Below, piece by piece: positions 10,718 through 23,292 of a DNA stretch of 64,000 nucleotides; positions within the stretch are counted from its first letter, which is position 1; each line of letters opens with the position of its first letter. The notes beneath the pieces were generated by a model. That model made no database searches, had not been told where the DNA came from, and saw nothing but the letters and a program-made list of their open reading frames with translations. Made by a program: the position numbers and the translations under genes. This stretch comes from Cucumis sativus (lineage: Eukaryota > Streptophyta > Magnoliopsida > Cucurbitales > Cucurbitaceae): NCBI RefSeq assembly GCF_000004075.3, contig NC_026660.2, positions 28,337,498-28,401,497 of the forward strand, given 5' to 3'.

Positions 10718-13080
10718 CTACATTATCGAACAAGCATTTGGATTCTCATCACTGAAAAGTCTTTCTGGGACATAGGCATAATACTCGGTGTAAGATTTGG
10801 TTGATGGCCAATAATATTCAAGCCTTTTGATATCGAACTTCTTATCATCTTCTTCCTTTTCTTCTTCCTGAGTTTCTTTCTTCTCTTCTGCTTTCTCTTC
10901 ACCTGCTGGTTTTTCCTCTTCCTTCTTCTCCCCTTCCTTCTTTTCTTCCTCCTTTACTACTATGGAAGCTGGCCTTCTGCTTCTCTTCGATACATGATCG
11001 ACTAACCTCGCCGGATCCATAACACCTTTTACAATGACCTGATTGTTGGCCAAGTCTGTTTCCACTGACTCTACACCTGCAACCAAAAATAAACACGACC
11101 TCCATTATTCTTACATGTTCTTCTTACTATCATCGAACATTTCCTTTTCTTTTCTATTCATTAAAAGTATAATTATACCTTTGAACTTCCTTATTCTCTT
11201 CCTCAAAACTTGAGCACAAGCCTCGCAGTGCATCTGAACATTCAATACCACTGTTACCACCGCTGGAGGTGGAGGAACCTGCAACAAAAATTTAAACTTT
11301 TTATTGAACGATTTTAACTGATAAAAAAAATTTACAAGATGGGTTAGGATGAGGAACATATTCAAATTAAAGGCTTGTTTGGATTGATTTTCTTAGCAGT
11401 TAAAAGAACTTGTTTTACAGTTAAAGAAGTCAATTCAAACAACCTTTTTGTCTTACGTCTTGGTTATGAACCCCGATTTAAACGAGTTGGTCCCCGCAAA
11501 TGGGGGTTTTGGCCATAAATTGAAAGTAATGTTTGGTATGTAAGTTTGTTTGAAAATAAGTAAAGGGAAGAAACAAAAATGAAAGAAACATAAGAAGGAC
11601 CCGTGAGTAGAAGACAATTAAGGGAAGAGGGTGTGGGGTCAAAACTAAAGGGTTTTGTAAGCCATAAATGAGAGCTACAGCAATATCAAATCCAGCTCTA
11701 TTCTTGTGTAATGTGCATTTTCTGTTGTGGAACCAAAGAGAAGAGAGACTGAATGAAAACCAGAGTGAGGGCTGAGAGTGAAGTGAGGTGAGGTGAGGTG
11801 GGAGTGGGGTCTCCATTTTCAGACCTTTTCTTTTGGTTTTTTTTGTTTTGTTGTTTTCATGTCAGTTTCACCCAACTCCTCCACTGTCTTTCTTTCTCTT
11901 CATGTCCTTCTTTGAATTTCTACCCCATTTTCTTATAAAATTCAATCTTTGAATTAAATTCTCTGACAACACAACAATAAAAGAGCCCAATTATGAAACC
12001 CACAGAAGGGGAAAAAAAAAGTTTGATGAAATTGGCTATCAAGAGTTATGTTTGCCTTCCGAGGTATTTGAATTCAAGATGCTTAAATTAATTAATATAC
12101 ATCTCAAGAAAAAAAAAAAAAAGGCCGTATATCCTTAATAAAGTTTTGTTCATTAAAACATTACAATGTACATAAGAACCTAACTTTCAACCTTAGCCAC
12201 CCTTTTTGTTCATTTTTTTTCTCTTTTCCTTTTTGAAAGTTTGAAAAAGTGAGTGGTATTTGCATAAATGCATGGATGATATATAGGGTAAAGTAAAAGT
12301 TAAAAACTTGAAAAAGGGATGTGTTTGAACAGGTGAATAATATTTTCCTTTTCCTTTGCATAAAATTGATAGCTTTTTTTACCTCTTCCTTTTTCTCTTC
12401 CTTTGGCTGTTTATCTTCTTCTTTAGGTTGTTCTTCAGGAGGTTTAGGCAATGGTGAAATTAGCTCAACTTTTCTCCCACTTTTCTTCTGTAATCTCTCA
12501 CAAACTTTTTTAGGGTCAGCTCCTTTCCCTTTCACCACAACCTTCCCTGCTCTGCTATCAGTAGTCACATTCTCCACTCCTTTAAACAACATTAAGAGAA
12601 AAAAAAAATTAAAGAACTCTTAAAAACTCAAAGTCAATAACTCTTTTTAAAACGGTGTAAAACTGTCAGACCTTGAAAGCCTTTCAAGGCTCGGGCAACT
12701 TTTCTAGCACAAGCTTCACAATGCATATCAACTTTGAGAACAATATCTTGGGGTGGTTCTTCTTCATTTTTCTTATTCTCTTGTTTCTTTTGTTCATCTT
12801 CTGTTGTTGGTGGTGGTGGTGGTGTTGCTGATTCAGTTGGTTCCTTTTTCTCCTGTTGTTTGGTTTCTTCCTTCTTTTGATCTCCACCATCATCATTTTT
12901 CTTGATTTCCTGAAAAAGGTATCCAAAAAACAATAAATTTTTTAGAATGTTTGAGTGGAAATGGAAGTGGGGAGGTGTAAAATTAAGAAGTGAATATATT
13001 AATGAGGAGAATTAGAGTAAAGGAAATCAATTTTTTTAAAAAAAAAAAAAAAGAGGGAGAATTTTGCTTACTTCACCCAT
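10718..13080 (-). CDS. HIPP8-like: Heavy metal-associated isoprenylated plant protein with two HMA domains (HIPP7/8-like)
   Basis: HIPPs are plant-only metallochaperone-like proteins that bind soft metal ions by an HMA fold and are anchored by a C-terminal prenyl group. Five exons on the minus strand keep frame: 13080-13072 (MGE), 12909-12672, 12579-12383, 11278-11179 and 11076-10718, for 300 residues. HMA1 has MHCEAC at residues 65-70 and HMA2 has MHCEAC at 164-169, so both CxxC metal sites are intact. A Lys/Glu/Pro-rich linker precedes HMA1, another joins the domains, and a Glu/Lys-rich tail ends in SDENPNACSIM, where CSIM is the CaaX prenylation box. The order closely resembles Arabidopsis At5g50740. 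The 1.1 kb intron between HMA1 and HMA2 is large, but both halves match one protein, so I do not split the gene. The three-codon first exon is usual in this family. Confidence 0.92.
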
Positions 13081-13240
13081 GGATGAGTGTTCTGAGAGAA
13101 GGAGTGATGGGTTTTAGAGTGGGAATTTGAAGGAATATGGAGTTGGGTTGTTGTTGGGCTTTCAACACAACTTTCTTTGGGGGTATGGATTTGTTTGAAT
13201 TGTTTTGTGTGTGAGAGTGTGTGGATTTATGGGTGTGAGA

Positions 13241-13275
13241 GAAGAAGAAGAAGAAGAAGAAGAAGAAGAAGAAGA
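13241..13275. repeat. (GAA)n microsatellite upstream of HIPP
   Basis: About eleven GAA units, CTT-rich on the sense strand of the HIPP gene, lie about 170 bases before its start codon and probably inside the promoter or leader. Confidence 0.85.
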
Positions 13276-15730
13276 GAAGAGGTTTTTGAGAGATGAGTAA
13301 TCTGGAAATGTGATGTGGAGGAATTTAATGCAGCCTACCCATATGTTCCTTTGTACCTCACTCAACTTTACTATTTTACCCTTCACTTTCTTCCTAATTA
13401 TATACAAACTTTCTTTTTCTCTTTCGGGTTAAAAGTCACTTTTGATTCATGGTCTTTCGTAAAAGTAACAATGTGATGTATAATCATTTAGTACTTACAC
13501 TTTGGTGTTACCAATTTGCTTCTCCTATTCTTTTTTTAGGATTTGCAACGATAAAGTTTACTACATTGTCAAAAATCTCAAACTTCATTCGTCATTTATA
13601 AACAAATTCCATCAATTTTATTAATTAGCACTCACAACTAAATTCTTTCAATCTTCAAAAGTATTTTTGAAAATGAATCATTTGTTCAAGTAGATATTTC
13701 TATTGTTACGATGATTGTCATTCTAACTAGGTGGATTGATTGTTTGTTCAATAATATTCTATTCTTTTAAAACTATACTCATCACTTAAATTTTTTTTTT
13801 AAAATTATTTTATACTATATAAATTGACTAACTACACATTTGAATCCTACTCGTTAGACAGATTTTATCATAAGATTAAGTCCAATCTTAACCAAATTAT
13901 TATGTGTTGCTAGTAATATTAGAACTCAGAACAAAGAACTCAACTAAATCTCATTTATACGTTAATTAAAACTGTTTTAGCAGTGAGTAGAAAACATAAT
14001 TGTACAAACTGCCTACTATTGAGTTTTGTTATTATTATTTTTCAATATCAATATGTGAAGTAAAGATGGAACTTGATTATAAACCATGTGTTCATTTTGC
14101 CACCTTTAGTCGATTTATTTGTTTGTTTGTTTTCTTGGTATTATTTTGTAAAATCTGTGCTGAGCTTTTTTTACAGAAAAATGCTCATTTTTGTGGCTTT
14201 GTTTTTGTTATTTTGAAAACCAATAATTTATGTGGGTATCTCAGCAGCTTATTTTGGGTACCCTTTTATCTTTTAATATCTTCTTCATTTTCTTCGGTGT
14301 TTAATACTTTACATTTACTTATGCTTTTTTATTATTAGATTTTAAACTTTTAACGGTTTTTGGTTTTTTAGTCATATTTTGGGAATTTGTTGGGTTTATA
14401 TACTTTTGGGTATTTTCGAGCTTTTTTTTTTTTCATTATACTTTTAATATTTTCATTGAATCAAAATTTGATAAATTTAAACCTAACAGTAGAATTTTAA
14501 GATTTATTGAAGTCTTAATGATTAAAGATCGATGATTTAAAAGTACAAGAATCATTTATAAGGGTGGTAAAAAATAAGGCAATTAATATTATACTAAACA
14601 AAATAATTTGGCATGATTGTTGTAAACAAATGGCCCATCAGAAAGAAAAAAAAAATCAATTTTAGTGTTATATTTGTTAAGTTATATCAATTTTAACTGT
14701 AAAGTATTTGTTGTACAAAGAGCTATGGATGACTATGAATTGTGAAGTAAAAAGAAAAGGTTGAATTGATTTATAGTGTCACACCCAAACTTAGTCAAAT
14801 AATAATAATGTGTTGCAATTTTAAAAGAATCAATATAAGGATCTCTACATAAATGCTAAATTCTTTCATTATTATTATTATTATTATTTATTTTGGTGTA
14901 AATTAACTTTTAGAAATTAATTTATATTTAATTCCATTTTAGCTATTGGAGTTTCATTAAATCCTATCCCTAGTTAGTTTTTAATAATTATTTTCAATGT
15001 TTTTATAATGTTTTTATTTATTTTGATATATTTAAAAATAACATTTTTTATTATCCTCTTATATATATTTAGTTTCTCAAGAAAAAGGAAAAAAGAAAAA
15101 AAGATAAAACAATTTCTCCTTTCAACTTTACAACCCATTCATTTTTCTCTTTTTGTGTTGGGGATGATTTTCTTCCTTTCTTTTCGTGGCTCAATAATTT
15201 GTTTAGTGGATGAATTTCATTTTCATGATGTGCTTATTTTTGTTTTCAAGTGTGTGTCTACAAATTGTGGAGATAAATTCCCCTTTTTAACATAAATAAC
15301 CCTTCATTACATATAGATTTTTGTATCCAACTTTGTTTATTAGTAGTGTCTATCATCAATAAAATTTAAAACCATACTATATTTGGTAATTTTATATTTT
15401 CAACCATTTCATCACTTGTAGTAATTTTTTTTAGAAAAGAAAAAAAAAAGTTGAAAAAGTATAAAGTAAAAAATGAGGTAGGGTTGGTGGATGGGAAGAT
15501 TAAATTGCATAATGATAAGAGATGGAACCCACCAAGATGTTAAGATTCCAAGGCCCAAGCCAAGCCAAGCCACTACACAAAAGCTTTTCATTTGGGTCGG
15601 CCCGCCTCAACCTATTCAACCGGTTCGGTACTTATTTGGGTCCCACTTACACACTCATCTCCACGTTTCTTCTTCAACTTTTGCCCCTCCCCCCTTCCAA
15701 TCATTCCTATCGTTCTTTATCCTTTTTACC

Positions 15731-15756
15731 CTTCTCTTCTCTTCTCTTCTCTTCTC
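15731..15756. repeat. (CTTCT)n pentanucleotide repeat
   Basis: Five consecutive CTTCT units lie within a pyrimidine-rich stretch (15650-15770). No gene next to it is supported on either strand. Confidence 0.8.
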
Positions 15757-18700
15757 AACAAACCTAACAAAAATTTTGATTTTTTAATCATCAATACTTC
15801 ATATTGGTGACAATTGGTTGATAAATATCGTATATGTATTTGAAATGTGTTAGATACGTGTGATTTAAAAGTTTTGTTCTTAGAATAAAGTATGGGGTAA
15901 AAAGGGAGTGATAAAAAGATAAGAAAAAAAGATATGGAGATTGGAAGTGGGAAGTGGGAAGTGGGGGAATGAAATGGCAGCCTTTTTCTTTTTTTCTCTT
16001 AACTTCTTAAGTAGCAGTGTAGGAAAGTCCCATACACCAAAGACAGTGTATATTCCAAAATTCCCATCTACACACACAAACACCTCAAAACCAACACTCT
16101 TCTTTCCTCCTCCTTCGTCGTTTCGTCCTTTTCTTTGTCGTTTTAATCACTGATCTTCTCATATCTACAACCCCTCCTCACCTCCACACACACACTCTCC
16201 CAATCCGATAACTATTGGAATATGAATTTTGTAAAAACTCTTCCTATAAATATATCTAACTTATTACATCATCAACTTTTATATTTATATTTATCTATAA
16301 CTACATATCCTATTTTTGTCACGTAACTACTTCTAAACAACACATTACATTCATTTTTTCATATATATAAATCGTACCTACTTTTAACTAAATAAAATTC
16401 ACTTTTAACACTAATATTAATAGTGTTATAATATTTTGAATTCGTTATATGATGCTATGAACAACTAAGTACGATGGTTATTTTAATTTTTGTATTTATT
16501 CATGATTATTTACATTTTTTTGCTTTAGAATTTACTGTCACTCTTTGTGTTTTTTTTTTTACCATTTAATTTAAACAAATCCACTCTTAAAGCCACCGAC
16601 TTTTATATTTTAATGATCTAGTTAATTTTGATTTTTTCCACGTTTACACGATAACTAAATGTAATTTATTTTAGTATTGACTAACAAAATCAATAATTTG
16701 ATCCATAATCATCCCTTCTATTCATTTCCAAATATTTGAAATTTTAAAATTTTATTATGTTTGCATTAATTGTTGTTTTTTTCCCCTTCCATTTAATGAC
16801 ATGTCCTTGTCATTGTCGACATTTAGTTTTCAAATTTAAAATAAATCTTGAATCCATTTTTTAGTACCATTTTTCTTGATAAATATTAATGTAAAAATTT
16901 CAACTATATATCAATAATATTTGAAATTTTTAAAAATAAACTCCAATAAATTAGCCTATTCTTTTTAACCCGTTTTAGAGACTGTGTAAATACAAGCTTA
17001 GAAATCATTGGGTTTAATTTAATCAAAAGTCAATCAAGGGTTCTCTTTACATAACCTAAGATAAGATATTTAATAATAACAAGTAAATAAAAGAAGGTAG
17101 ACATCTATAGAAGTTTATATAACAAAAATAATATTTTTTTAAAAAAAGTAAATTAAAACATTAATGATAATAATTGATTTCGTGCCTTCCCCAGTTCACT
17201 GTACTGTACAATAAACAAAAATTAATTATGCAATTAACTCTCGAGTAATTATAATTTAGAAACAATAATAGTAATTTGTGTTTAATATTATGTAAAACAT
17301 TGGCATTTGGTAGTGTAACTCATAACTCTTCAAAGCCTTCAACATGAGAAAGCCCAATTTTCCAGCCCGAACTTCACCTGCCCGCTGCCCACCCCACCTC
17401 AGCCCAACACTTTTATAACCTTTTTTTCTTCTCTAATTTAAAATAATTATACAAAATTACCTCACCCATCTTTGAAAACACATTTTTTAAAATTTGATGA
17501 TTAATAAAGATAAATTTTAGGGAACAGATGTTAAAATTAAATTAAAATTATACACATTACTGCGTAGAAATTAAAATGAAAGAAATCTCCGAGTAAGGAC
17601 GGAAATACTATTTATTCAATAGTAAAGAAAATCAAAAGAAGAAATAAAATCGTACCTATGTTTCATTTCAAGACACGTTACCTATTAGACTATAGGACGG
17701 TAGAGACGTATGATATGATGGATCATTGAAGTAAAAATAAACACAAAAAAAGAAGAAGATGGGTTAAAATAGTACTTTCAACTTTACAAATGATTTTTCT
17801 TGAAAAGCAGTTTAATATAATTAAATAGAATATTGTTGACGTTTTTATTTATTTGTATTTGATTAAATAAAATAATTTAGGAAGTTGGTATGGAATAATA
17901 TTTGATAACTTCGTATTGACGTTTGTGCCTCCGCAAGAATACAAGAAGACAGTTCTTAGTAGTCGTCATACGACGTCACAATTTAATGTGGTTTTCTTTT
18001 TTATTTCCTTAATCTAACCTTCCCACTATCATTATAAGTTATTTGGTTTGGTGTAACTTAAATTAAATCAATAATTAATTATGATTCAAAATAAAATGGT
18101 AACTTAGCCAATAAAATAATAGAGACGTGCTTATTGAGCTAATTAAACCTAATTAGTATCCCATATCAAAAATATTTATGATGTGTTGTTATACTAAAAC
18201 CAAGTTCAAACAAATTATAATAGTGTTGCTTTTTCTAACTATAAGTTTTTTTAAGAATTAGTTGGTGATGTAGAGTTAAATGACTTAATCAGTTGCCAAT
18301 TCAAACATAGTAGATGAATAATTAACTAATTGTCATAGAAAATTTGTATCATATGATAAAAATATTTTAAAAACAGTCAATGATAATTTTTTTCTCTATA
18401 TCAGACGACTGTTATAAGGTTATATAGAATTATCTATTTTTATAATTTAAAAAACGTAGTGACATTGGATTTTATTATTTTTTCAAGTGCCTCTTTCACA
18501 TGGTTACAAATGTGGCGTAAACTCAAACCTATAAATTTCTATAGATCAAGTAAAAGTCTGGATTTTTTTTTATAAAAGCTATTTCTACTTCCAAATTTTG
18601 AAGAAAAAAAATCAAATTATAAAGGATGGCATGAATTTTAAGAAAAAAGTAAGCACAAATCTTTAAAAATAGGAAATTACGTAGATTAGTGAAAGAAAAA

Positions 18701-19694
18701 TATGTTTAGTTGAAATTACAAAGAGAGTAAGAACAAAAATTAACCAATTACATAAAATATATATTAAATAGATGAGATTGAAATTTATTTGTAATGAAAT
18801 AAGAAGGCATGAAAATCGTTGGGCCCGCATACAAAGAAACAAATGGTGTTGGGTTAGGCTCTTGCCTTTTGGAAGGTTCAAGAATTGACCACCCGAGCCG
18901 CCGGTCACGACCCGCAGTCGGCATCGTCTTATTTTCACGCACATGGTTCCGTGTCGGTGGCGCTGATTTTCTTTTTCATATCTCATTTGTATTTTCTAAC
19001 AAAATTGTAAATAACTCTTAAATTTTCGTTTATTTATACCCTAATGTTGCCCAAATATATGAAATAATCCAATATTTCTTCAATTATATTTAAAAAATCA
19101 TTTTAAAGATTAAACACATATGCTGAAATGAGTGAAATGCATTACACCTAATTCTAGTGGAGTGTAATGATGCTTCTAACACAACAATATATTTATAGTA
19201 AAGTTGTGGTTTTCATATTCGAGTTATCAATTTTCATTATAGATGATTGTCCGTTTTTAGTTTTAAGGAAAGAAAAAAATTATTAACTTATATAGATGAA
19301 GGTGTAGGTTTACCAAATTTGTTTCACAAAAATATTGAGAATTTAAACACAACTAAACTAGGGAAGACATGAAAACATGAAGTAAAGTATTAAAGTTTGC
19401 TAGAAAAATTGATGAGAAATTTAATTTATGTGGTAGAATAGTAAGTGTGTGTTGGGTAGATTATCAAATCACCGAAATCAAAACTACATTATTATTAATT
19501 TTTTAAAAATACTCAGAACAAATTATTTGTGACTAGTTTAATTAAATCGTCAAAGGGAGAATTTAGTTTCAATAAATCAACGTCAGCACATGGGGACAAG
19601 AATCAAAATTAAAAAAGAAAAAGAAGAAAAATAACACAGACAGTTTGTCAAACTAACGCTGGAGCTGAGTTCAATACCCAATTCTTTACAACTC

Positions 19695-19706
19695 CACCAC
19701 GTGGTG
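19695..19706. promoter_or_regulatory. Palindromic G-box with nearby CCAAT-type element
   Basis: CACCACGTGGTG is a perfect 12-base palindrome around the G-box core CACGTG, a binding site for bZIP and bHLH factors. It is followed 7 bases later by ATTGG, a reversed CCAAT box. It lies 530 bases before the Pi21-like start codon. Confidence 0.5.
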
Positions 19707-20234
19707 CAATCTTATTGGACAGTTCTAACTAATATACAAACCCAAACCATTTCATTTCTTAAACTAAAAGGATTGAAGTTTATATATTAACTCAATATTA
19801 GGGTAAATTGCAAAAACATCCTAATTGTGTCTATCTTAATATTAAATTGTATTGATTATATAAGTTTTTTGTTTTAATTTTTTAATTAGTTTTTAGTCTC
19901 AATTCTGCTATTGAGGCTAAATTGTTGCTCTGAAAATTTAAAGGTGTAATTGTATGTTTAGGAGTGTGTAATTGAGAAAGATAATTTGTTGCTAATTGTA
20001 ACTTATAAAGATGTTTAGCATGGTAAATTTGAGATTTACCGAATACAGAATATATTTTATAATTTTAATTCTTTTTGAAGTAACTATTATTATTATTATT
20101 ATTTAAGGAACCCTTTTTTGGGGTGTGTTAAGTTTCTAGGTCTCTTCATTCATAATCATTCCAATTGACCAAACTTCCTTGGGTCTCCATTTTAGCTGAG
20201 TTTCAGATCGGAGCAGCTTCTCTGAGCTTCAGCC

Positions 20235-21091
20235 ATGGAGGAAAAGGTATGTTCTTCCTATTCCTTACGATCTCCTTTCCCAAACCCATTACCCTGTTTT
20301 TTAATTCTCAATTCTTTCTTGCAGGTAGTGTTTATGATGTTGAAAGTTGACCTCGAATGTGATCGTTGCTACAAGAAAGTCAAGAAAGTTCTTGCCAAAT
20401 TCCCTCGTACGTTTATTCATTTCTTTCCCAATCCCTTGTTTTTCTTTTTTCCAACGTTTATTAACTTAAGAATTCTTCCATTTTTATAGAAATTCGAGAC
20501 CAGGTTTATAATGAGAAACAGGGGTTAGTGATAATCAAAGTTGTGTGCTGTACTCCTGAAAAAATCATGAAGAAAATTTGTTCTAAAGGCGATGGATCCA
20601 TTAAAAGCATCGAAATCAAAGAACCCGAGAAAAAGAAAGAAGAGAAAAAAGAAGAAAAGAAAGAAGAGAAAAAAGAGGAGAAGAAAGAAGAGAAAAAAGA
20701 AGAGAAAAAAGAAGAGAAGAAGAAAGAAGAAAAAAAAGACGAGAAGAAAAAAGAAGAGAAGAAGGAAGAGAAGAAGGAGGAGAAGAAGGAGGAGAAGAAG
20801 AAGGAAGAGAAGAAAGAACCCGAGAAGCCAAAAGTGGTGGCGCATCCGGTTCAAGGCTATCCGCCGCCGCCATATTCTGTTCACGGCGGTTCATTTTACG
20901 AGGGTCAGCCCTGTTACCAATACCACGGCTATGGAATACCGGCGGCGCCACCCTGCTACGTGGGTAGGCCGATTTACGACAGCTATGGTGGTGGTTACGG
21001 CGGCGGATACGGCGGCGGAAGGGGATATTATGCAGGACCCTCATCTGATTATTACAACCCAGAAAATCCAAACACATGTTCTGTAATGTGA
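20235..21091 (+). CDS. HMA-domain isoprenylated protein, Pi21-like (proline/lysine-rich HIPP)
   Basis: This is a single-HMA isoprenylated protein of the group that includes rice Pi21, whose loss gives durable blast resistance. Exons 20235-20246, 20325-20406 and 20490-21091 give 231 residues. The HMA domain spans about residues 5-75, with the metal-site ECDRC (C16 and C19) but with Leu in place of the usual Met two residues before the first Cys. Residues about 79-125 are an almost pure run of Glu and Lys; next comes a PPPPYS-type proline segment, then a Gly/Tyr-rich segment (GGGYGGGYGGG), and the end NPNTCSVM, where CSVM is a CaaX prenylation box. The four-codon first exon (MEEK) is the same design as in the other HIPP gene of this window. 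A Glu/Lys run of this length is unusual and comes from a pure purine DNA tract. Function in defence is inference from family membership. Confidence 0.9.
20627..20818 (+). repeat. 192-base purine tract inside coding exon
   Basis: Every base on the plus strand from 20627 to 20818 is A or G except C20740. The tract encodes the Glu/Lys repeat of the Pi21-like protein. It is built of imperfect GAAGAGAAAAAA and GAAGGAGGAGAAG units and can form triplex (H-DNA) structures in principle. Confidence 0.9.
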
Positions 21092-22392
21092 ATCAAATCC
21101 GATACAAGATGAGACCCATGTTCGTAATTGTGATCCTCACGGTAAATTATGAACAATGTTGAAATTCTGTGTCATTTCTGTTTTCTTTTTCTTTTTTTTC
21201 TCTTTGTGTTGAAAATTAGATGCGTTTCTTTTAAGATAAAAATAAAAACAGGGAAGAAATGAAACGAAATGAAATAGAACGAAAGGGTTACTTTTGTTTG
21301 TTTGATTATATGTATAAATTATAAAGTTTGTCCTTTTTATAGATTCTCTCAACCAACGAATTATCAATTCTTTTTTATAACGTTTGCATACGAAAAATAT
21401 GGTTCAACTAATTGAGATATGTGTGCATCAACCATCTTATTTTATTTTATTAAGAACTTAGAACATATAATGTATTAGTTAGATGAAAAAGGTAGACTTT
21501 TACAGAATTTTTAAAGACAGAAAGATACGACTAGCCATCGTCACTAAAGTCAAGTAAATGTAGGACCTAAAGTGATTATGTATTATAACATCTACGTCCT
21601 AACAAAAATAAAAAAGATGCTTTTGATTTTATTTTGTTCTTTAATTTTTAGTATTAGATGATAAGAATCTACTTATTTGAGGCTTATAATTTTTATTGGA
21701 AAAAATTATAATTATGGAAATTACAATTACAAGTGTAGTAGTCAATTTTAAATGACAAATTATTTAATACATAAATGGACTTTTGATAACAAGAAAACAA
21801 AAAGGTCAATAACTTAGTTTTGAAAATTTTAAATACTTTTTGTATGAACAAAATGACAGGTTTCTAAAACCTATATTTTATATCTAAAAAAATCCACCAC
21901 CAAAAGAAACACAACCATTACACATCACATATTGGCTATGAGAAAGTAGGAAGAGGTGCCACTCTCATTTTCCACCAACAAAACAGCGGTGGAAAATGCG
22001 AGTGAAAATGAGACGTTTCTTTGCAGGACTACAACCCAACACAGTAATATGGTTAAGAACGTTGTATAATAATCAAGTTATTGCTTATACCAACTAGATT
22101 GAACTTTCTCTTTTACTTTTTAGTCTCATTGAAAATGCTAGAGCAATTCGCTATCGATTTTTGAACCTTGTGTGTGCCTAACCATCTAATTCAATAGTTT
22201 TTCATAGCCTTTGGGCTCATACATGTTCTTATTATACTAAATGTCCACTACAAGACAAGAATGAACAAAAAGTCTACTATTTAGAATTCTAATCATGTGA
22301 TGGTTTGCACGTTGAACAAACTCAAAGCCAATGGAACTCTAAATAAAGCCAAAAGCCACAATCATTCGCTCTGTTTCGTTTTACAAGAGACA
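21092..22392. other. Intergenic region, Pi21-like to MGNC gene
   Basis: AT-rich sequence holds the 3' flank of the Pi21-like gene and the upstream region of the MGNC gene. I see no further gene. The near-repeat of CTCATTTTCCACC and GGTGGAAAATGCGAG (about 21965-22000) forms a short inverted repeat. Confidence 0.5.
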
Positions 22393-22803
22393 ATGGGAAA
22401 TTGCATCAACACACTCCATTTCCCACCTCTTCAAAAGATCAAAGGTTTCATTTGCTGTGAAGTAGAAGATTTAAACTTGGCATTGCCAATTGAAAACATA
22501 GCTGCTTGTAAAAACCAAGCTTTTACAACTTCAAGTGCAGTGGCTGAGGCTGAAGTTGAGCATGGCCCTCCTCCACTTCCTGTTCGTATTGATCATTCAA
22601 TTGTCAAGCCTGCAGATTTGTGCAAACTTCCTAAGACCACCATTGTAGTCAGCAAACAACAGCTTGAGTTGATTTTGAGAAAATCCAAAAACTTTGGCTC
22701 TAAAGGTATTGCTGTTCAGTTCTCTGATAGTTTCAAGGTCGACGATGGATGCCCCAGATGGCACCCCGCCTTGCCCACCATTCCTGAGGTTCGCAATTAC
22801 TAG
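22393..22803 (+). CDS. Small plant protein with MGNC N-terminus, unknown function
   Basis: A single-exon ORF of 136 residues starts MGNCINTLHF. Gly2 followed by Asn-Cys is the pattern for N-myristoylation plus palmitoylation, suggesting membrane attachment. The middle has an acidic, proline-containing segment (EVEHGPPPLP), then a basic segment with a KQQLELILRKSK helix, and the C-terminus has CPRWHPALPTIPEV. MGN starts followed by a xQLExLL helix and a WxPxLxxIPE end recall the small plant DUF4228/PADRE-type proteins, but I cannot confirm membership. The upstream in-frame ATG at 22297 adds 32 residues that look non-coding, so the MGNC start is preferred. A donor-like GAG|GTTCGC near the end leaves open a further exon. 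The gene is convergent with the MAP70 gene. Confidence 0.6.
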   Translation: MGNCINTLHFPPLQKIKGFICCEVEDLNLALPIENIAACKNQAFTTSSAVAEAEVEHGPPPLPVRIDHSIVKPADLCKLPKTTIVVSKQQLELILRKSKNFGSKGIAVQFSDSFKVDDGCPRWHPALPTIPEVRNY

Positions 22804-23292
22804 TTTTGCCTCTTGTATTCGAGAAAATTTGGTCCATGAAGTTTTAAATCTGTGTCTAGAGAATAGGGGCTTTTTAGAAACTTTTTAAAAACTAGACAAG
22901 GACTTAGACTTATAATTCGTGTGGGAAATTTTGTATAGTTCTTTTTTACTGATCGGCTGCTAGAGACGTTTGCTCAGTTGGTATCATCCCGAATTGATTT
23001 TTAACAATGACTTTTCTTTATCTGGAGAAAGAAGCACTTTTATACATATTGTTCTGAGTATATAAAATGAAATCATTTGTTTACTAAGAAAAGCTCAAGC
23101 AGATGGCATTAATATGGGTACATAATGGAGAAGATATCGCTAATACAAACTTATTACTGAGCAGCTGGTCATACTTACACACTGTAATTGTGTATCTACA
23201 TAATAAACAAAAACAAAAACCAGAACTGATTTTTATAATCAAGTCTTCATCTGGATTCATTTTTTTCTTCAATGCATTTCTTCTGCAAGTTA

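Larger units (their letters stand above)
13081..20234. other. Gene-poor AT-rich region of 7 kb
   Basis: No protein or RNA gene is supported. Contents seen: the promoter of the minus-strand HIPP gene with a (GAA)n run at 13241-13275; (ATT)n at 14867-14888; a (CTTCT)n run at 15731-15756 next to several GGCCCA/AAGCCA words (15550-15610); AGCCCA words followed by CTTTTATAACC at about 17350-17420; a less AT-rich island at 18820-18975 that holds only short unconvincing ORFs; and the upstream region of the Pi21-like gene with a palindromic G-box at 19695. Long hydrophobic frames around 14000-15300 are poly-T artefacts. Confidence 0.6.

Noticed and set aside
11478-11816. Minus-strand frame inside the large HIPP intron, with the thought that the locus is two genes
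   Set aside because: The two HMA halves match one known protein plan and the splice phases agree across the intron.
14000-15300. Long hydrophobic plus-strand frames
   Set aside because: They result from T-rich DNA and lack start context, splice partners or motifs.
18809-19021. Less AT-rich island with a 70-codon frame
   Set aside because: Frames on both strands are similar in quality and neither shows a domain; a coding call is not supported.
20525-20884. Antisense frame made almost only of Leu and Phe
   Set aside because: It is the complement of the purine tract in the Pi21-like exon, not a gene.
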